Assembly (NCBI RefSeq): GCF_029277985.1
Contig: NZ_CP119546.1
Span: forward strand, 3,038,001 to 3,102,000
Direction of reading: 5' to 3'
Origin: Providencia stuartii
Lineage (GTDB): Bacteria; Pseudomonadota; Gammaproteobacteria; Enterobacterales; Enterobacteriaceae
DNA length: 64,000 nt
Position numbers and translations under genes: made by a program
Part shown: piece after piece, positions 1 to 8,689 of the stretch
Layout of the letters: every line of letters begins with the position of its first letter
How positions within the stretch are numbered: the first letter of the stretch is position 1
The notes under the pieces: generated by a model
The model's input: only the letters and a program-made list of their open reading frames with translations
Told to the model about the DNA's origin: nothing
Database searches by the model: none

Positions 1-1562
1 TTTTTCTTCAATAACGCCATTTTTTCAGAAGCACCGAACGCAGCTTGTCTAGACTTAGCTGAAATATTAAAACCACCTTGATGTGAACCTGCGGATAATA
101 ATTCAGCTTTTTCTTGATCCTCTAACTTTCGTAACTCATTTTTATATTCATAATGTTTCTGACCTAACCACGCAAAATAGCTATCAAGATGGGCATTTAA
201 AGCTGTATAACTTAATTTTTTAAGCGGAAGACCTGATTGGTAAAATTCAACCCACTCCGTCGCCTTTTTACCTTTCACTTCTTGTTCATCTTGAAAATAG
301 AGCCATGTTTCGAAATCCGTCTCGCGAAGTTCATCGAGTTCAGGAAACGGGACCCCTGCATGAAACGCAGCTAAATGCATTTTGTTTAAGGCGACCTTAG
401 CGAGTTCTTCATTGGGCTTCTGTTCATTATTTCTTAATCCCCCGCCAATATCCTCACTGCAACCAGGTAATAGTTCCTCTTGATGATGCTCCCCACTTCT
501 ACCTGTTAAATAGAGACAGCGCCATTTGCGTTTTTCATGCGCAGCAATCAGATGCAAAGACTTTTTAACTTGCTTAGGTAACGGAGTCATATGGTCAATG
601 TACTTACGCCCTGCAACGGTAGTAATTAATGAATCAACCGCAACCTCTGTCACTTTATTGCTTTTTGCCATTATCGTTAGTGCTTTCAGCCCATAGTCCA
701 GCCCATTGTCATCACTTTGAGGCGTGTCACGAGAGCAATCAAATAAACCAACAAAAGGAATATCCACCCAAGCACCACCGTGAATCCCCCCGTAAAAATA
801 GAGGCCCGTATCATAATCTTTTTGGCAAATTTGGTTAATTAATACGCCGATAAAGTATCGGGCTAGTGTCGCTCCCATATCAAAGCCAAAGACTGAAACT
901 GATATGCGATGAAGTGGAATGTCTCCCGTCTCTTTCGCTTCTTGGTAAGCCTGTTTAATGACTTCTTTTAAATCATTAATCCGTGTTTCAACCCCAGTCA
1001 AAAAGTTATAGGCAATAAACTCGTTATCCCTTAAAAAAGGTGCTGCCTCAATGCCTTTTTTGGTTATTTTGGCCGTATAATCGATAAGAGTCTCCCCCAT
1101 CAATTTCATTTGCCCTTTAGGAGATAATAATTCTTCAATCTCTTTAACTCCACCGCCACCAAATAAAGTATCAATACCAATATCTTTAAACGCATCAATC
1201 TCAGCATTGACAATTTCATCCTTAGTCTCATCTTTAAAATCACTATAGACTTCCGATGCGACCTGACCTGCCTTTTTATCCGTAAGAGCTTGATAAGGAG
1301 TTCCTAGGCCTGAAATATAATATTTCCAATAAATATCATTTTCTGTACTTTCTTCTGTTTTTTTGAATGCATAAAACAATTTAGCGATATTTGATGTCTT
1401 TCCTTTTGGCTCATCTAAATCCTTATTTCTCCCAACACCATCAAAAAACAAGCCTATATGCAAAGATTTCGAACAATTTCCTAATTTCCCCTCTCGAGTA
1501 TGTTTTGCGCGATTACTTGCCCCTATAATAGCATCAGTGCTTGCCCTTTTTTCATTACTCAT
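1..1562 (-). CDS. DUF2235 (Tle1-like) T6SS effector, C-terminus off window
   Basis: About 520 codons are open from ATG at 1562 to the window edge, so the C-terminus is missing. The protein has the DUF2235 alpha/beta-hydrolase hallmarks seen in Tle1-type T6SS phospholipases: GLFFDG near residues 37-42, a nucleophile-elbow region near 228, HLIAAHEKR and a GGG-containing acid loop near 371. The elbow reads GFDMGA rather than the family's usual GxSxG, and the acid loop reads PGCSEDIGGG where relatives usually have His-x-Asp. Two expected catalytic positions are therefore replaced. It is the last visible gene of a vgrG, DUF4123, DUF3304, DUF2235 module and overlaps the preceding gene by 8 bases. 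A VgrG-delivered toxin role is likely from context; lipase activity is doubtful from the sequence. Confidence 0.8.
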   Translation of the reverse strand, partial: MSNEKRASTDAIIGASNRAKHTREGKLGNCSKSLHIGLFFDGVGRNKDLDEPKGKTSNIAKLFYAFKKTEESTENDIYWKYYISGLGTPYQALTDKKAGQVASEVYSDFKDETKDEIVNAEIDAFKDIGIDTLFGGGGVKEIEELLSPKGQMKLMGETLIDYTAKITKKGIEAAPFLRDNEFIAYNFLTGVETRINDLKEVIKQAYQEAKETGDIPLHRISVSVFGFDMGATLARYFIGVLINQICQKDYDTGLYFYGGIHGGAWVDIPFVGLFDCSRDTPQSDDNGLDYGLKALTIMAKSNKVTEVAVDSLITTVAGRKYIDHMTPLPKQVKKSLHLIAAHEKRKWRCLYLTGRSGEHHQEELLPGCSEDIGGGLRNNEQKPNEELAKVALNKMHLAAFHAGVPFPELDELRETDFETWLYFQDEQEVKGKKATEWVEFYQSGLPLKKLSYTALNAHLDSYFAWLGQKHYEYKNELRKLEDQEKAELLSAGSHQGGFNISAKSRQAAFGASEKMALLKK

Positions 1563-2067
1563 GGCTTTCCTCCGTTAAACGTTGCGTTTCATCGAAGGGA
1601 TTGTAAGAAGAGCTTATTTTTGAGCTCCACTCTAATTTAATTTTTTTCATGGGTAGAAAATGAACATGAAGATTTTTCTCTCCTGCCTTACGTTCAGGCA
1701 AAAGCACCTTCATTTGATAATTTTCAGGGCGCATGCCCACATCATATTGTGAACCTTTAACACTTAGCGTCCATTTAACTATTGCTACCTTTCCTGTAAT
1801 GATGCCACAACAAGTTGTCGCCCCCATCCCAGAGGCATAAGGGTTATACTTATATGCTGAGGCATTGCCTCCCATCATACCGTTCAAGGTGAATCGGGAA
1901 ATCGGTCTATCTTGCCAATTATGAATAATTAGTCGAACTTCTTCATCTTCAATAGACGTCTCTGCAATAGCCGTTGATAGAAACAAGCTCCATATCCCAA
2001 TCGCTATCACAAAGGGTAACAATAAAAACCATAATGATTTTTCATTACATCGTTTAATCCACTGCAT
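1555..2067 (-). CDS. Membrane-anchored DUF3304-like protein, candidate immunity protein
   Basis: This 170-residue protein has one N-terminal hydrophobic segment (about residues 11-35) followed by a soluble domain that would lie in the periplasm. The domain is rich in Gly, Asn and Tyr around residues 62-90 with a Cys-Cys pair (TTCCG). The arrangement resembles DUF3304 proteins that sit next to Tle1-type effectors and are thought to protect the producer; that assignment is from memory of the family, not a search. It shares one base with the DUF4123 adaptor stop codon (TAATG) and overlaps the effector start by 8 bases, so the three genes look translationally coupled. Periplasmic placement would suit an antidote to a toxin acting on the membrane or periplasm. 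Confidence 0.6.
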   Translation of the reverse strand: MQWIKRCNEKSLWFLLLPFVIAIGIWSLFLSTAIAETSIEDEEVRLIIHNWQDRPISRFTLNGMMGGNASAYKYNPYASGMGATTCCGIITGKVAIVKWTLSVKGSQYDVGMRPENYQMKVLLPERKAGEKNLHVHFLPMKKIKLEWSSKISSSYNPFDETQRLTEESHE

Positions 2068-2894
2068 TAAATAACCGCCTTATTTTTGCGTTCAAATTCT
2101 TTTATTGCATGGGCAAGGGAGTATTTCCCTTGCTGAATATTTTCTATATAGGGAGCATCTAACAACTGCGTTAGCAGAGATTGATAACCTTCCAAATACA
2201 GTAAAGCATAGGTTGTTCTATCATCACTTTCGGTTAAACCTGCTTTCTCTGCTTTTTTGAGAGTTTGGATAACTTTCTGCCGCTGAATGCACGGCGGAAA
2301 ATGCTGGCTCATTGGCATCTGTTGCCATTGGGCTAAAACACTTTTGACTTCTGGATCATCATCAATTTGCTGCCAAGTCGTCTCATCCAAATACACCGTT
2401 CTGTCGTGGGTTTTGGGCTGCGCTTTAGTAGCGATATCGGTCGGTTGCCAGCCCGACAATGTCTGGTGCCACCACGTGGTTGTGCCCGAAAACAGGTAGT
2501 AGTGCCAATCTTCTTTCTGGCAACGGGCTAACACTGGCATCACCGCATGAATATAAAACCGGCTCACTATCGTTTCGAGATCGGGTTTTACTAAGGTGCA
2601 TCCCCACGCCAATTGCATCGCCAAGGGTTTGAGCGCTAATGATGAAAAAATGACGGTGGCAACTTGCTGAAACTGCGCCATTTCAGCGGCTAAATCTGCG
2701 TTGTTTTTCACCTGATACAGCCAGGGTCCCACCCATTTGGCTTCAATTAGCTGAGGGTGCTGATAAAGGGAATACAGAGAACGCGTATGTTTTTGCTGAA
2801 AAGGCTCAATGGTCTGTTCGGCAAACGCCCCGCCCTCGATTAACAGGTAAATATTTTTCTGTGATTGATTTGCCGCTTGAACTAAATTTTCCAT
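2067..2894 (-). CDS. DUF4123 domain protein, T6SS effector adaptor/chaperone
   Basis: This 275-residue cytosolic protein matches the DUF4123 pattern: an N-terminal half with a short IYLLIEGGAF strand and a core containing HYYLFSGTTTWW near residues 131-142. The C-terminal part is helical and polar. DUF4123 proteins (Tap/TEC) bind the tip of a cognate VgrG and load a specific effector without being secreted themselves. Here the gene starts two bases after the vgrG stop and shares a base with the next gene, exactly where such adaptors usually sit. It probably loads the DUF2235 protein encoded two genes downstream onto the VgrG encoded just upstream. Confidence 0.8.
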   Translation of the reverse strand: MENLVQAANQSQKNIYLLIEGGAFAEQTIEPFQQKHTRSLYSLYQHPQLIEAKWVGPWLYQVKNNADLAAEMAQFQQVATVIFSSLALKPLAMQLAWGCTLVKPDLETIVSRFYIHAVMPVLARCQKEDWHYYLFSGTTTWWHQTLSGWQPTDIATKAQPKTHDRTVYLDETTWQQIDDDPEVKSVLAQWQQMPMSQHFPPCIQRQKVIQTLKKAEKAGLTESDDRTTYALLYLEGYQSLLTQLLDAPYIENIQQGKYSLAHAIKEFERKNKAVI

Positions 2895-2896
2895 GG

Positions 2897-5230
2897 CTAA
2901 AATTTCCTAAGGTCAACACGGGGATCATTGCCTGCTATGGCATTAAGTAAACACGGAATACAAATGGGTAAAGGCAATGCCGGAAATTGTGCCATCTTCA
3001 TCGGTAAAGTATTCGGCCCTGCGGTGGCCATCTTCGGTATCTTGCGCAAATAATCCCCTGAGGTGCCGTACTCTATTTTTCCGTTCTCCAATTTGAGATA
3101 ACTGCCGCCGCCGTTTAGGATAATCCGTTTTTTGCCGGTAAAATTGATATCAGCCCCCGAGGTGATAGTCTGCTTTTGTTCACTGAAGATATCTAAACGA
3201 TTATTCTGCGCTTGAACGGTCAGTGAGCCTTCCCCTGCAATCACCCCCAATTTCCCAGTACGCGCAAACAGTCCTAACTTATCCCCTGTGGACATGGTCA
3301 TATTGCCGATAACGCCCACACTGATATCACCGTCAGCATTGATGGACAGGTTTTCACTGGCGGACAGTTGTAAATGTTCACCACTGGTAAACGCCATTCC
3401 TTGAGGGGCTGAAAATAACAGGCTCTGGTTCAGTGGCTCTAAACGTTGCTGTAACAGTTGTTTTTGGCTTTCAATATCCGCTTGCAGGGCTTTGGCTTGT
3501 TTCGCTGCAATGTTGAGTTGCTCGCGCTGCTGTAGAAGATGAGCGATTTCTTTAAGTGCGGCATCCATATCCAATACCTCACCTTGCGCTTTTGGCTGTT
3601 CATCGGCACTGATAAACAGCCCTTTACCGGCTCGAATAGCGCCCCATTCATCGGTACGCAGTTCAGCCCCTGCGCCGCGCATTTTCCCTTGCGCATCGAC
3701 GAGATGCCCCTGATTCAGTTGCGTTTTACCGTACTCCGTCGCTAACTTGATATGCGTTTTTTCCCGCTTATCTTCCATGCGTAATTTATTGTTGGCGGGG
3801 GTGCGAAGTACATTGCGGGTGTGGTTATCACGGTTAACATGGTCAGGGTGTTCTGAGTCATGAAACGCAAACGCAATATACGGTCGGTCAATATCCCCAT
3901 CATCAAAGGCAATGGCGATTTCAGTGTTGGCAATCAACGGCGCATGCAATCCGTAGGTCTCCCCCGCATACGGTTTGGCTAAACGCAACCAAAGATACGC
4001 ATAGCCGGATTCGCTCTGACTGCGGTCAAAATCCAACTTAACGCGATAGCGCCCGTGCTCATCCAGCCATGCGTAAATATCGTTGCTATTACGGCTTTCA
4101 ATACGGGCTGGCAAGGTTCCGGCGATTTTCGGGCGCGGTATTTCAGCAGGGCGATAGGCGTATTGCTCACTGTACGGCATGCCCTTGAGGGTCATCTGTA
4201 ACGACACATCACGGGCCGCATGGTAAGTGATTTGCGTGATAAATACGCCGTCTTTCAGTTCATTAATAGGGACATTTGCAATCTCCAACACACTGCCGGT
4301 CATCAGGTAAAAGGCGTTGGTTTGTAGTGCAAATTCAGCGGAGGGATTGAGGAAACGCTCTTGCCGCAAGCGGCTGTAAAATGCGCCACTTTCGGCGTCG
4401 AGGGTTTCTGCGTGTTCATCCTCGGCACTCAAATAAGGCGGCGCATAGTGATACTCATCACCCAGTGTTGTGTTACTGAGTGGATGCAGCGTGCTCGTTT
4501 CCATCGGCGAAAGTGCGGTGCGATAATTGTAGTCTTTTACCGTGACGTTGCCTGTCACCACTTGATGAGCCAGTTGCACATCCCATACCGAAAGTTGCCC
4601 GTTATCGTGTTGACCGGATGGCAGCTGGTACGGTAATTTTTCACCAAATTGGTAATTGAGTTGGCTGTCGAAAAATAGCACTTTGTCGTTATCGGTCTTT
4701 GCCGAGTATTCAAGGCGATAACCAACCCCGACTTCAGCGAGTAAACGTTGGATAAAGGCTAAATCGGTTTCACGCCACTGAGTTATCAGTTCTCGCTCGG
4801 GGTATTGCTGTTCTAACTTAAACTCATAATCTGCCCCTTCAAAACCGTGGAATTGCAGCACATTTTCAATGACTTCAATGACCGAGACATTTTGGTAAAT
4901 GGTGCTGCGCTCGGTATGACCGAGTAACGCTAAACGAGGTTCGAGCAACACGGCATAATGGGACTCATCGGCGCTGGTGGATAACCATTGTAAACGGGTG
5001 ATTAACCCCGACACGCGCTTATTTGGCCCCATGCTGAACGTGGCTGGCTTTAATAGCGCCTGCTCAGGTAGGATTGAATCGAACGTTGACGTAAATTCAA
5101 TCCGCCATGATGAGGTCGCATTCAATTTTTCTACACCTTCAAATTTTAGGATATCGATATCAAATCCAGCATCTTGGATCTCAAGTTGATAAGATTGATG
5201 GGCAAGAAAAGCGTTTACTGTTTCTATCAT
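2897..5230 (-). CDS. vgrG: VgrG spike protein (TssI), intact copy
   Basis: This 777-residue protein is the trimeric T6SS spike. The N-terminal 330 or so residues are gp27-like (WRETDLAFIQRLLAEVG near residue 150). A gp5-type OB fold follows (IAGTLPARIES, YAWLDEHGRYRVKLDFD near 370-400), with the conserved HDSEHPDHV and NHTRNVLRTPANN blocks. A DUF2345-type beta-helix occupies roughly 590-720 and a short Pro/Cys-rich tail ends the protein. Length is within the family range. It lies 4 bases after tssJ and 2 bases before the DUF4123 adaptor, so it probably carries the DUF2235 effector. It shares long stretches with the second, frameshifted vgrG at 18345-20701. Confidence 0.93.
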   Translation of the reverse strand: MIETVNAFLAHQSYQLEIQDAGFDIDILKFEGVEKLNATSSWRIEFTSTFDSILPEQALLKPATFSMGPNKRVSGLITRLQWLSTSADESHYAVLLEPRLALLGHTERSTIYQNVSVIEVIENVLQFHGFEGADYEFKLEQQYPERELITQWRETDLAFIQRLLAEVGVGYRLEYSAKTDNDKVLFFDSQLNYQFGEKLPYQLPSGQHDNGQLSVWDVQLAHQVVTGNVTVKDYNYRTALSPMETSTLHPLSNTTLGDEYHYAPPYLSAEDEHAETLDAESGAFYSRLRQERFLNPSAEFALQTNAFYLMTGSVLEIANVPINELKDGVFITQITYHAARDVSLQMTLKGMPYSEQYAYRPAEIPRPKIAGTLPARIESRNSNDIYAWLDEHGRYRVKLDFDRSQSESGYAYLWLRLAKPYAGETYGLHAPLIANTEIAIAFDDGDIDRPYIAFAFHDSEHPDHVNRDNHTRNVLRTPANNKLRMEDKREKTHIKLATEYGKTQLNQGHLVDAQGKMRGAGAELRTDEWGAIRAGKGLFISADEQPKAQGEVLDMDAALKEIAHLLQQREQLNIAAKQAKALQADIESQKQLLQQRLEPLNQSLLFSAPQGMAFTSGEHLQLSASENLSINADGDISVGVIGNMTMSTGDKLGLFARTGKLGVIAGEGSLTVQAQNNRLDIFSEQKQTITSGADINFTGKKRIILNGGGSYLKLENGKIEYGTSGDYLRKIPKMATAGPNTLPMKMAQFPALPLPICIPCLLNAIAGNDPRVDLRKF

Positions 5231-5234
5231 GCTA

Positions 5235-5756
5235 TTAATCCTTTAGCGGTAACAATCTCAGCCAACCGTCACCCAATTCAATCACACGTGGTTTATCGAC
5301 ATCTAAGTCTTCACGGTTAATCACCAAACGCCAGGTGTTTTCTGATAAGTCGGGATTGCGAAACATGCCGAGCACCGCAACAAATTTGGTCTCTTTTTCG
5401 AGGGGCTCATCCAGAGAAACTTGCCCTTGGGGCATCACCATGACCGAAGTGGCATTGAGGGTGTCCTTTTTTAATATTTCATCCGACTGCGTTAACAGTG
5501 CTTGATACATCGCCCCTTCGACGGCTTTTTTGTCTTTCAGTTGATACACCCACACCATGGTGGCGAGCGGTGTTTGGTCTTCATCGGCATTTAGCCCTGA
5601 ACGCGGGGTGAAATCTAAGCGCAATGTGGTAATTTTTTTATAAAGGATCGCGTCTTTCATGCTAACTGTCCCTTCTTTTACTGCCTGTGCTAATCCGCAA
5701 CCTGCCAGTAATCCGCACAGACCAAGCACCACTATTTTTTGGCTAATGTTTTTCAC
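5235..5756 (-). CDS. tssJ: TssJ outer-membrane lipoprotein of the T6SS
   Basis: The 173-residue product has a lipoprotein signal peptide with lipobox LLAGC (mature Cys at residue 20), then a compact beta domain typical of TssJ/SciN/VasD (LRLDFTPRSGLN, WVYQLKD, FVAVLGMFRN). TssJ is anchored in the inner leaflet of the outer membrane and contacts the periplasmic end of TssM in the TssJLM complex. The gene follows tssG and precedes vgrG in the same leftward operon. Family recognition rests on length, lipobox and strand pattern. Confidence 0.88.
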   Translation of the reverse strand: MKNISQKIVVLGLCGLLAGCGLAQAVKEGTVSMKDAILYKKITTLRLDFTPRSGLNADEDQTPLATMVWVYQLKDKKAVEGAMYQALLTQSDEILKKDTLNATSVMVMPQGQVSLDEPLEKETKFVAVLGMFRNPDLSENTWRLVINREDLDVDKPRVIELGDGWLRLLPLKD

Positions 5757-5801
5757 GGATGCAATTTTCCTTTCATTAATGTATCCCTCATTTGTTCGCG
5801 C

Positions 5802-6884
5802 TTATTCAAAACGATAATCCCCTCGCTCGGCTTCAGGTCGCCCTGCATGCTCAATACCGTGATAACGCCCTAAATTCACGGTCAGAAATTGCCGGTTATC
5901 ACTGAGCTTGCCCCCTTTTAGCCCTAATAACCCTGTTCGTCCCAATTGAATACGCGACGTTTTTTGTAAACGCGGCTCGGAAAGCACTCTCACGGGAACT
6001 GTTAGTTTTAAGCGCGCATCGCTGCGGTACCCCAAATACACGCGTAATAGCACTAAAAGGTCGGCATGCAAATGTCCGCCCGGCAACCAGCCTTGTGCCT
6101 CTTGGGGGTGGTGTGTGGTGAGGGAGATTAGAATTCGGCTTGTGGTGTCGCGGGCGGTTTTACCCAGTGTCGCCCGCGTTGCCAATGAAACACGTTGATG
6201 GCGGGCTAACCCCGTTCGTTCGTCGACGGGGACTTTAACGACATCGTATTCATTAATGACCGCCTGAGTATTCGGTGCCAGCAAAGAGACCAATGCTTTG
6301 ACCCCTTCGCTGTTGCGTGTGGGTAATCGCATGGTGCTCAGCAAGGCTAAAAAGCGTGATATTGGCGTGGCGATCCTCTCCGCACTGCCGGGGATCCCCA
6401 AGCCAATCAATCCCAATAGACATTGAGAAGTGGCATCCGTGCCTCCGGCTTCAAAGGTCGCGGGATACGCATATTTGCGCCAGATACGGTAATACTGAGT
6501 GGTGATACGGTGATTAAAAATATCCAGAAATTCCGTTAAGGCTTCCGTCCCCTCCACACCTTGTGCGATATCATCGAGATAACTGGTCGGTAACGGTGAA
6601 TCGACGCCGTACAACCCTAAAAAGTTGGTGCGAACCGTTAATGGGAGTTCGGGGTTGTTCGGGTTTTGTTCCACCGTGCGAAGTTCACCCGCCGGAAATC
6701 CCATACCCGGCCAAGGACGAAACCGTAGTGGATCATCTTTAATGTCGTTAGTGGTGCCGAGTAGTGGCGATTGCGGTGCGGCTTTTTCCAGTAATTGACA
6801 AAAACGGTAGAAATTCGCACGCCAAATCGTCGGCTCAATGTGTTTTATCAGCCGGGTACGTGTTGACTGTGATTCTCTTTCCAT
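5802..6884 (-). CDS. tssG: TssG baseplate wedge protein
   Basis: This 360-residue protein has the TssG pattern: an N-terminal helical start (FYRFCQLLE), then FRPWPGMGFPAGEL, TNFLGLYGVDSPLPTSY and FLDIFNHRI near residues 55-130. These are strong family signatures. TssG binds two TssF copies and TssK in each baseplate wedge in the cytosol. The first 37 bases lie inside the 3' end of tssF, which implies translational coupling; tssF-tssG adjacency is nearly universal. The C-terminus is Arg/Gly rich. No truncation is visible. Confidence 0.93.
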   Translation of the reverse strand: MERESQSTRTRLIKHIEPTIWRANFYRFCQLLEKAAPQSPLLGTTNDIKDDPLRFRPWPGMGFPAGELRTVEQNPNNPELPLTVRTNFLGLYGVDSPLPTSYLDDIAQGVEGTEALTEFLDIFNHRITTQYYRIWRKYAYPATFEAGGTDATSQCLLGLIGLGIPGSAERIATPISRFLALLSTMRLPTRNSEGVKALVSLLAPNTQAVINEYDVVKVPVDERTGLARHQRVSLATRATLGKTARDTTSRILISLTTHHPQEAQGWLPGGHLHADLLVLLRVYLGYRSDARLKLTVPVRVLSEPRLQKTSRIQLGRTGLLGLKGGKLSDNRQFLTVNLGRYHGIEHAGRPEAERGDYRFE

Positions 6885-8617
6885 CTCAGGCGCTTTCCTG
6901 TGGGTTGAATAACAAGGGTTAATTGGTTAAACAGGTGGATATACGCATACAGCGAAAAAAAGCGCTGAAGCATTTCGCCAAATAAATTGATATCCCCCTC
7001 ACCTGCGAAGTTATTGCCGTTTAGCGTGATTTCAATATCGACCCCGCGCATCATGTAGCCTTGTTCGAAACGGCGTATCAACGTGTGTTTCACCCCGACA
7101 ATGGCTTCCAGTCGGCGACGATTCATTTCATCATCGGTCCAATCATATAGGGCCAAAGTGCCGCGAAGCACTTCCGGGTTATCCATCATGCTTAAAAAGT
7201 TAGATCCCAGATGGCTCATCACTCGCCAGTGAAAACGGTCGTTCGCAGGCGGATATAACGGAATGGTCGGTGCGGTAAGATTGCGGACTGTCACTGGCAC
7301 TTTACCCGCTTTTAATACGCTATCTAGCACTGTGCTTTCAAGGGCTTTACGGGGGAGTTGCCCATTGGTGCCAGTTAAACGAATGGATAATAGCTCAGGC
7401 TTTTCGGCAAGCTGAGCCAGTTCAAATTCTTTACCGCCTAAAATCAGCCACGTATCGTAAAGACCGGAGGGCCCACGTTTAATGCGGGTATGAAAATAGC
7501 GTTCAGGGGCATCATGGCGCATCATGCCCCCACGATGACGAAAACTGCTAAATGGCACGTATTTCGGTTTACCATTTTTAATTGAACCGTGAATGCTGTC
7601 TACGCTGTAAATTTCGGTATGGCCGTCTTGTAATCGCAGGGGACGAAGCAGGTATTCATTCTCCAGTGGATTGACGGTTAACGGATCACCTTCCAACGGA
7701 AAAAGATTGATGACCGGCGCACAATGCAACCGGAAGTTCTCCGTTTCAAAAGGTAAATCTGCGGACCAGATTTCATTGAGCACGATATCAATTTCAAACC
7801 AGGTCGTCGTTTCCGTAAACTTGGCTTTCTCTAATCCCTGTAACGCCAAAAACATAAATTTATGGCGAAAACTAAAGTATTCCAGCAACAGCTGATACCC
7901 ACTAAAGGCCGTATCCCCTTTCGGCCATAAATGGTCGTCATCGGTAAACCCCATCGGTTTAAACCAACCGTCAAAGGGAATACGTTCTTCGCCTGTTTCT
8001 GCATGGCGAAGGTACATGCCATGCACTTGGCGCGTCATCGCAAGGTGTAATGCGGAACTGATCGGCGCATCTGCACTGAGAAAAATCGGTAGGCTATCAA
8101 GGTAAGTCTTCGACCAATCCACTTTTTCAGGGCAGGCAAAGCGTAAGCAAATGGTGGAACGCCCATTTGGTTCGGTCTGTAACTTGGCGTTGGCAATGGA
8201 AAGTGGGCGTAATAACACATCTTGCGTGGTGCGGTACTGGCAACGCGTGCGCTGGGCGCTGATGGGTCTTGAAATCACGCCAAACCCCGCAGGTAGGCAT
8301 TCAGCTTGGCGTAAATGTTGCCACTCTGGCGCAAATTCAACAATAGACAGTGATGGGATGGTGCGCAAATAATGGGGCCACAGTAAGCTCACCAGTCCTT
8401 CTGTCAGCTCAGGCAGGTCATCATCCAGTTTTTCCCGTAAGCGCCCCATCAAAAAGGCAAACCCCTCAAATAAACGTTCGACATACGGGTCGTTCGCACC
8501 GGGTTTATCTAAGTTGAGCATCGCCGCTCTATCAGGGTGTGCATTGGCAAATTCTTTACCCGCTTCTTTCAGGTAACGTAATTCAGCTTCGTAATAGCGT
8601 AGCGTCAAATCATCCAT
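6848..8617 (-). CDS. tssF: TssF baseplate wedge protein
   Basis: This 589-residue protein starts with the highly recognisable TssF N-terminus: YYEAELRYLKEAGKEFANAHP, then VERLFEGFAFLMGRLREKLDDDLPEL. The C-terminal third contains the MMRGVDIEITLNGNNF and EGDINLFGEMLQRFF blocks. TssF forms the main body of the baseplate wedge with TssG, TssE and TssK. Length fits the family. The gene begins 72 bases after the tssM stop and overlaps tssG by 37 bases. No tssE gene is visible beside it, although tssE often neighbours tssF in other clusters. Confidence 0.95.
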   Translation of the reverse strand: MDDLTLRYYEAELRYLKEAGKEFANAHPDRAAMLNLDKPGANDPYVERLFEGFAFLMGRLREKLDDDLPELTEGLVSLLWPHYLRTIPSLSIVEFAPEWQHLRQAECLPAGFGVISRPISAQRTRCQYRTTQDVLLRPLSIANAKLQTEPNGRSTICLRFACPEKVDWSKTYLDSLPIFLSADAPISSALHLAMTRQVHGMYLRHAETGEERIPFDGWFKPMGFTDDDHLWPKGDTAFSGYQLLLEYFSFRHKFMFLALQGLEKAKFTETTTWFEIDIVLNEIWSADLPFETENFRLHCAPVINLFPLEGDPLTVNPLENEYLLRPLRLQDGHTEIYSVDSIHGSIKNGKPKYVPFSSFRHRGGMMRHDAPERYFHTRIKRGPSGLYDTWLILGGKEFELAQLAEKPELLSIRLTGTNGQLPRKALESTVLDSVLKAGKVPVTVRNLTAPTIPLYPPANDRFHWRVMSHLGSNFLSMMDNPEVLRGTLALYDWTDDEMNRRRLEAIVGVKHTLIRRFEQGYMMRGVDIEITLNGNNFAGEGDINLFGEMLQRFFSLYAYIHLFNQLTLVIQPTGKRLRWKENHSQHVPG

Positions 8618-8689
8618 TTTAGGACTTCCTAAAACCTATTAAAAAATGAAAATAGCGGAGGCTCTTGACCGAGCCTCTCATCAATTAAG

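Noticed and set aside
629-838. 69-codon plus-strand frame inside the DUF2235 gene
   Set aside because: It lies entirely opposite a well-supported coding frame and has no family features.
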